Assembly (NCBI RefSeq): GCF_019925205.1
Contig: NC_083560.1
Location: 101,708,083-101,772,082 of the forward strand
Reading direction: 5' to 3'
DNA: 64,000 nt
DNA from: Metopolophium dirhodum
Taxonomy: Eukaryota; Arthropoda; Insecta; Hemiptera; Aphididae
Positions 61,735-64,000 of this stretch are shown one piece after another. Each line of letters begins with the position of its first letter. Positions within the stretch are counted from its first letter, which is position 1. A model generated the notes under the pieces. It did no database searches, was not told where the DNA came from, and was given only the letters and a program-made list of their open reading frames with translations. The translations under genes and the position numbers were made by a program.

Positions 61735-62912
61735 CAAGTCTTCTTCTTTCAGATGAAAAATAGTCATCAAAATCCGACAATTCTACAAAGTCTGAGAGTT
61801 ATAACCGTGAAGTCATTTTTTTCTCGATATAATACATTCTATCAATCCCCCCTAAATAGGTATTGGGTAATAGAATAGTAGAAAAGTAATTATAATATAA
61901 TTGAGGTGGCAACTAAAATACAAAATTTAATTTTCAAATTTTATAGAATTGCGGAAAATTTGAAAACCCTTAATATAACTTATAATTCATAACTATTCAT
62001 GCATTTATAATAATTAACCTTTAACAGTGACATCTAGATCCTTTTAAATCATGTATGTTTATATTTTATATTGTATTTTGAATCCAAATGTTTTTTACTT
62101 GATATAGGTAAACAGTTAGTGTTTTTTTATATGTTATCAATTTAGCTAATTTTGTGTCGCATGCTATACTGGCACCTTAAACAGAATAATCAGTATAATT
62201 ATGTTAAGTATAATATATATGTATTAATAAAAAACACTATAAGACATAATATATATTGTATCTTACCATAATATATAGATTCGGCAATACAGTACAGTAT
62301 CATATTTGTTTAAAATTAAAATATTTAAGTTATACATTTTTACTGTTTTAACTACTATTTGATTAGCAAACATTGCTTAAAAATATGTTTATTGAAGCCT
62401 GAACTATGGAGGCTTAAAAAACAAAGAAACACGTCATTCATTACCTACCTACTCGTCATCGATGTTTTAACTTATATAAATTGTCAAATCTCAATAATGT
62501 ATTTTTTGATATTATATTTCTTGTATCATGCAGGTTCGGTGTTCACTATCATTTTGTGTGTTGATAATTTATTGATAAGATGATTTGAAATATTTTTTTT
62601 ATAATTGATAAAGAATATTATAATACTTTGCAACGTTTCGCTCTTCGAACGAATGTACGTCCAGCCATGACAAAATAGATGGTGCCGTACGAGAAAACAA
62701 TAATAAAAAGACGAAAGAAAAACGTGTTGGTGGTTATTTGTGTGTTTGGATACAGACATAAGAGTAGAGAAAAAATAACAAAACAAACGTCGGCTATCGC
62801 GATGACGACCGGATGATGGTGGGGTGCTCGACGCTCGTAATTACGTTAAATTACATTTATTTATTAAAATTCACAAATAAACTTATAGGTGCGGAGATAG
62901 GAAAACGGAACG
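61735..62912. other. Interval without a recognised gene
   Basis: 61845-61960 matches the flank of hairpin copy 1. 62640-62850 is GC-richer (ctatcgcgatgacgaccgga). No coding domain recognised in the short frames. Confidence 0.4.
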
Positions 62913-63470
62913 ATTCTAGTTTAGCAACCTATCGATTTTCAAATTTTTTTTTTTTCCCAAATTGTGTGTTTTATGGTACTTTCTAAGAATGTAAAAAAAA
63001 AAGCCCGGACAAATTTAGTTTTGAAGTTATTGATCGGAAACTTCAAAAACTTAATTTTTTCGTTACGCCCATTTTCTTAAAAAAAAAAAAAACTTAGAAT
63101 TGAATATTTTTACCTAACATACTTAGAAGTATGGGCAATGGGCATGCCTATACGCGTGTTGCGGCACTCGTCGCTACGCTCCTCGGCGCCGTCGCTCCGC
63201 TCCGCAAATCGAAATTATCCCTCGACCAAATTCAAAATTTAGCCAGGTAACTCACATGCTAATTGCCACGCTTGCTGTTTAGACTGTTTAAACTAAATTG
63301 AGTACTTAATCTACTACTTACCAAAAAATGAAGTTTTTAAAGTTTCCGATCATTAACTTCAAAACTAAATTTGTCCGGGCTTTTTTTTTTGTACATTCTT
63401 ATAAAGCACCCTAAAACACACAATTTGGGGGGAAAAAAATTTGAAAATCGATAGGTTGCTAAACTAGAAT
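62913..63470. mobile_element. Foldback element with ~130-bp inverted arms
   Basis: Left arm from attctagtttagcaacctat, right arm ending ataggttgctaaactagaat. Both arms carry aaaagcccggacaaatttag or its inverse. The middle is CG-rich (cgctacgctcctcggcgccg). No target duplication seen. Confidence 0.8.
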
Positions 63471-64000
63471 TATGCCCGAAACACGTATAGTTTGTCACAT
63501 TACAACTTTGTTATCATTTCTATCATTTTTGGTAATATAAATGAATAACAAATAACAGCAGTATTGCAATAGGTATATACTATGTTATAATAATTATATT
63601 ATAACGTAGGTAACCTAGGTACTTATTTTGTTTAGATATCGTTTTAGTTCCAAATTCCAAATTTTTTCATGCTTCCAAGATCATTATTTTATCCATTATT
63701 TGTTGACAATGTGCTGTACAACATATGTGTTGACAAATTATATTTTTACAAAGTGTAGGTACCCACCGAATATGAAATTACAGTTACACAAATTTGTTTA
63801 TTTACCATTCAATCAATTTTATCTGGCCCTTGCTACATTTTCAAACAACTTTTTCAACTTCATACAATCTTAAGGTTATTCTGTAGGTTGGTAAGTAGTA
63901 AGTACCTACTACCCATACAGAAATGTCATTGTTCTTAAATAATAAATTCGTTCAATAATCGTATGGCCAGTGGCGTAGAAAGGAATTTTCATTGTGGGGG
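63471..64000. other. AT-rich window end with a transposon terminus
   Basis: No gene recognised. 63969-64000 reads cagtggcgtagaaaggaatt, which resembles the start of a DNA transposon continuing past the window. Confidence 0.35.

Overview
The window looks like nuclear DNA of an aphid (Hemiptera: Aphididae). It is very AT-rich, its introns are either 65-80 bp or several kilobases, its genes are insect-type (trehalase, animal haem peroxidase, ERGIC2), and it is crowded with short non-autonomous DNA transposons. The assignment comes from family recognition and sequence style; no search was run. Roughly nine tenths of the window is non-coding or repeat-derived.

Layout: (1) 1-5.6 kb: the last two exons of a plus-strand trehalase; its 5' exons are not visible here. 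(2) 8.5-18.2 kb, minus strand: a complete ten-exon haem-peroxidase gene whose exon phases all match (743 codons), with a 6.6-kb intron full of transposons. It keeps the distal His and catalytic Arg but has lost the proximal haem-ligand His and both haem-ester acids, so it looks like a pseudo-peroxidase. (3) 20.6-24.6 kb and 34.6-35.6 kb: the remains of a second, upstream peroxidase copy. Its N-terminal exons are broken and its exon 6 is missing. Its exons 7-10 are nearly identical to those of the intact gene and are followed by three 673-bp tandem units containing the last exon. (4) 36.4-36.7 kb, minus strand: a two-exon ERGIC2-like fragment with a homopolymer frameshift. (5) 37-64 kb: no recognisable host gene.

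Mobile elements: four hAT-type elements with perfect 8-bp target duplications (11.5, 14.3, 28.1 and 46.1 kb), and a fifth element at 37.2 kb with an 8-bp duplication and inverted arrays of internal repeats. There are two hAT transposase C-terminal remnants (11.6 and 34.2 kb), several foldback elements (46.8, 55.0 and 62.9 kb), a 3.6-kb duplication (30.6-34.2 = 56.3-59.9 kb) whose right edge lies in a hAT element nested in a palindrome, two related hairpins with covarying stems (48.3 and 61.6 kb), and an abundant dispersed family that forms a ~531-bp tandem array at 51.3-53.3 kb.

No tRNA, rRNA, CRISPR array or operon-like organisation was seen. The trehalase and peroxidase genes converge tail to tail, with about 2.9 kb between their stop codons.
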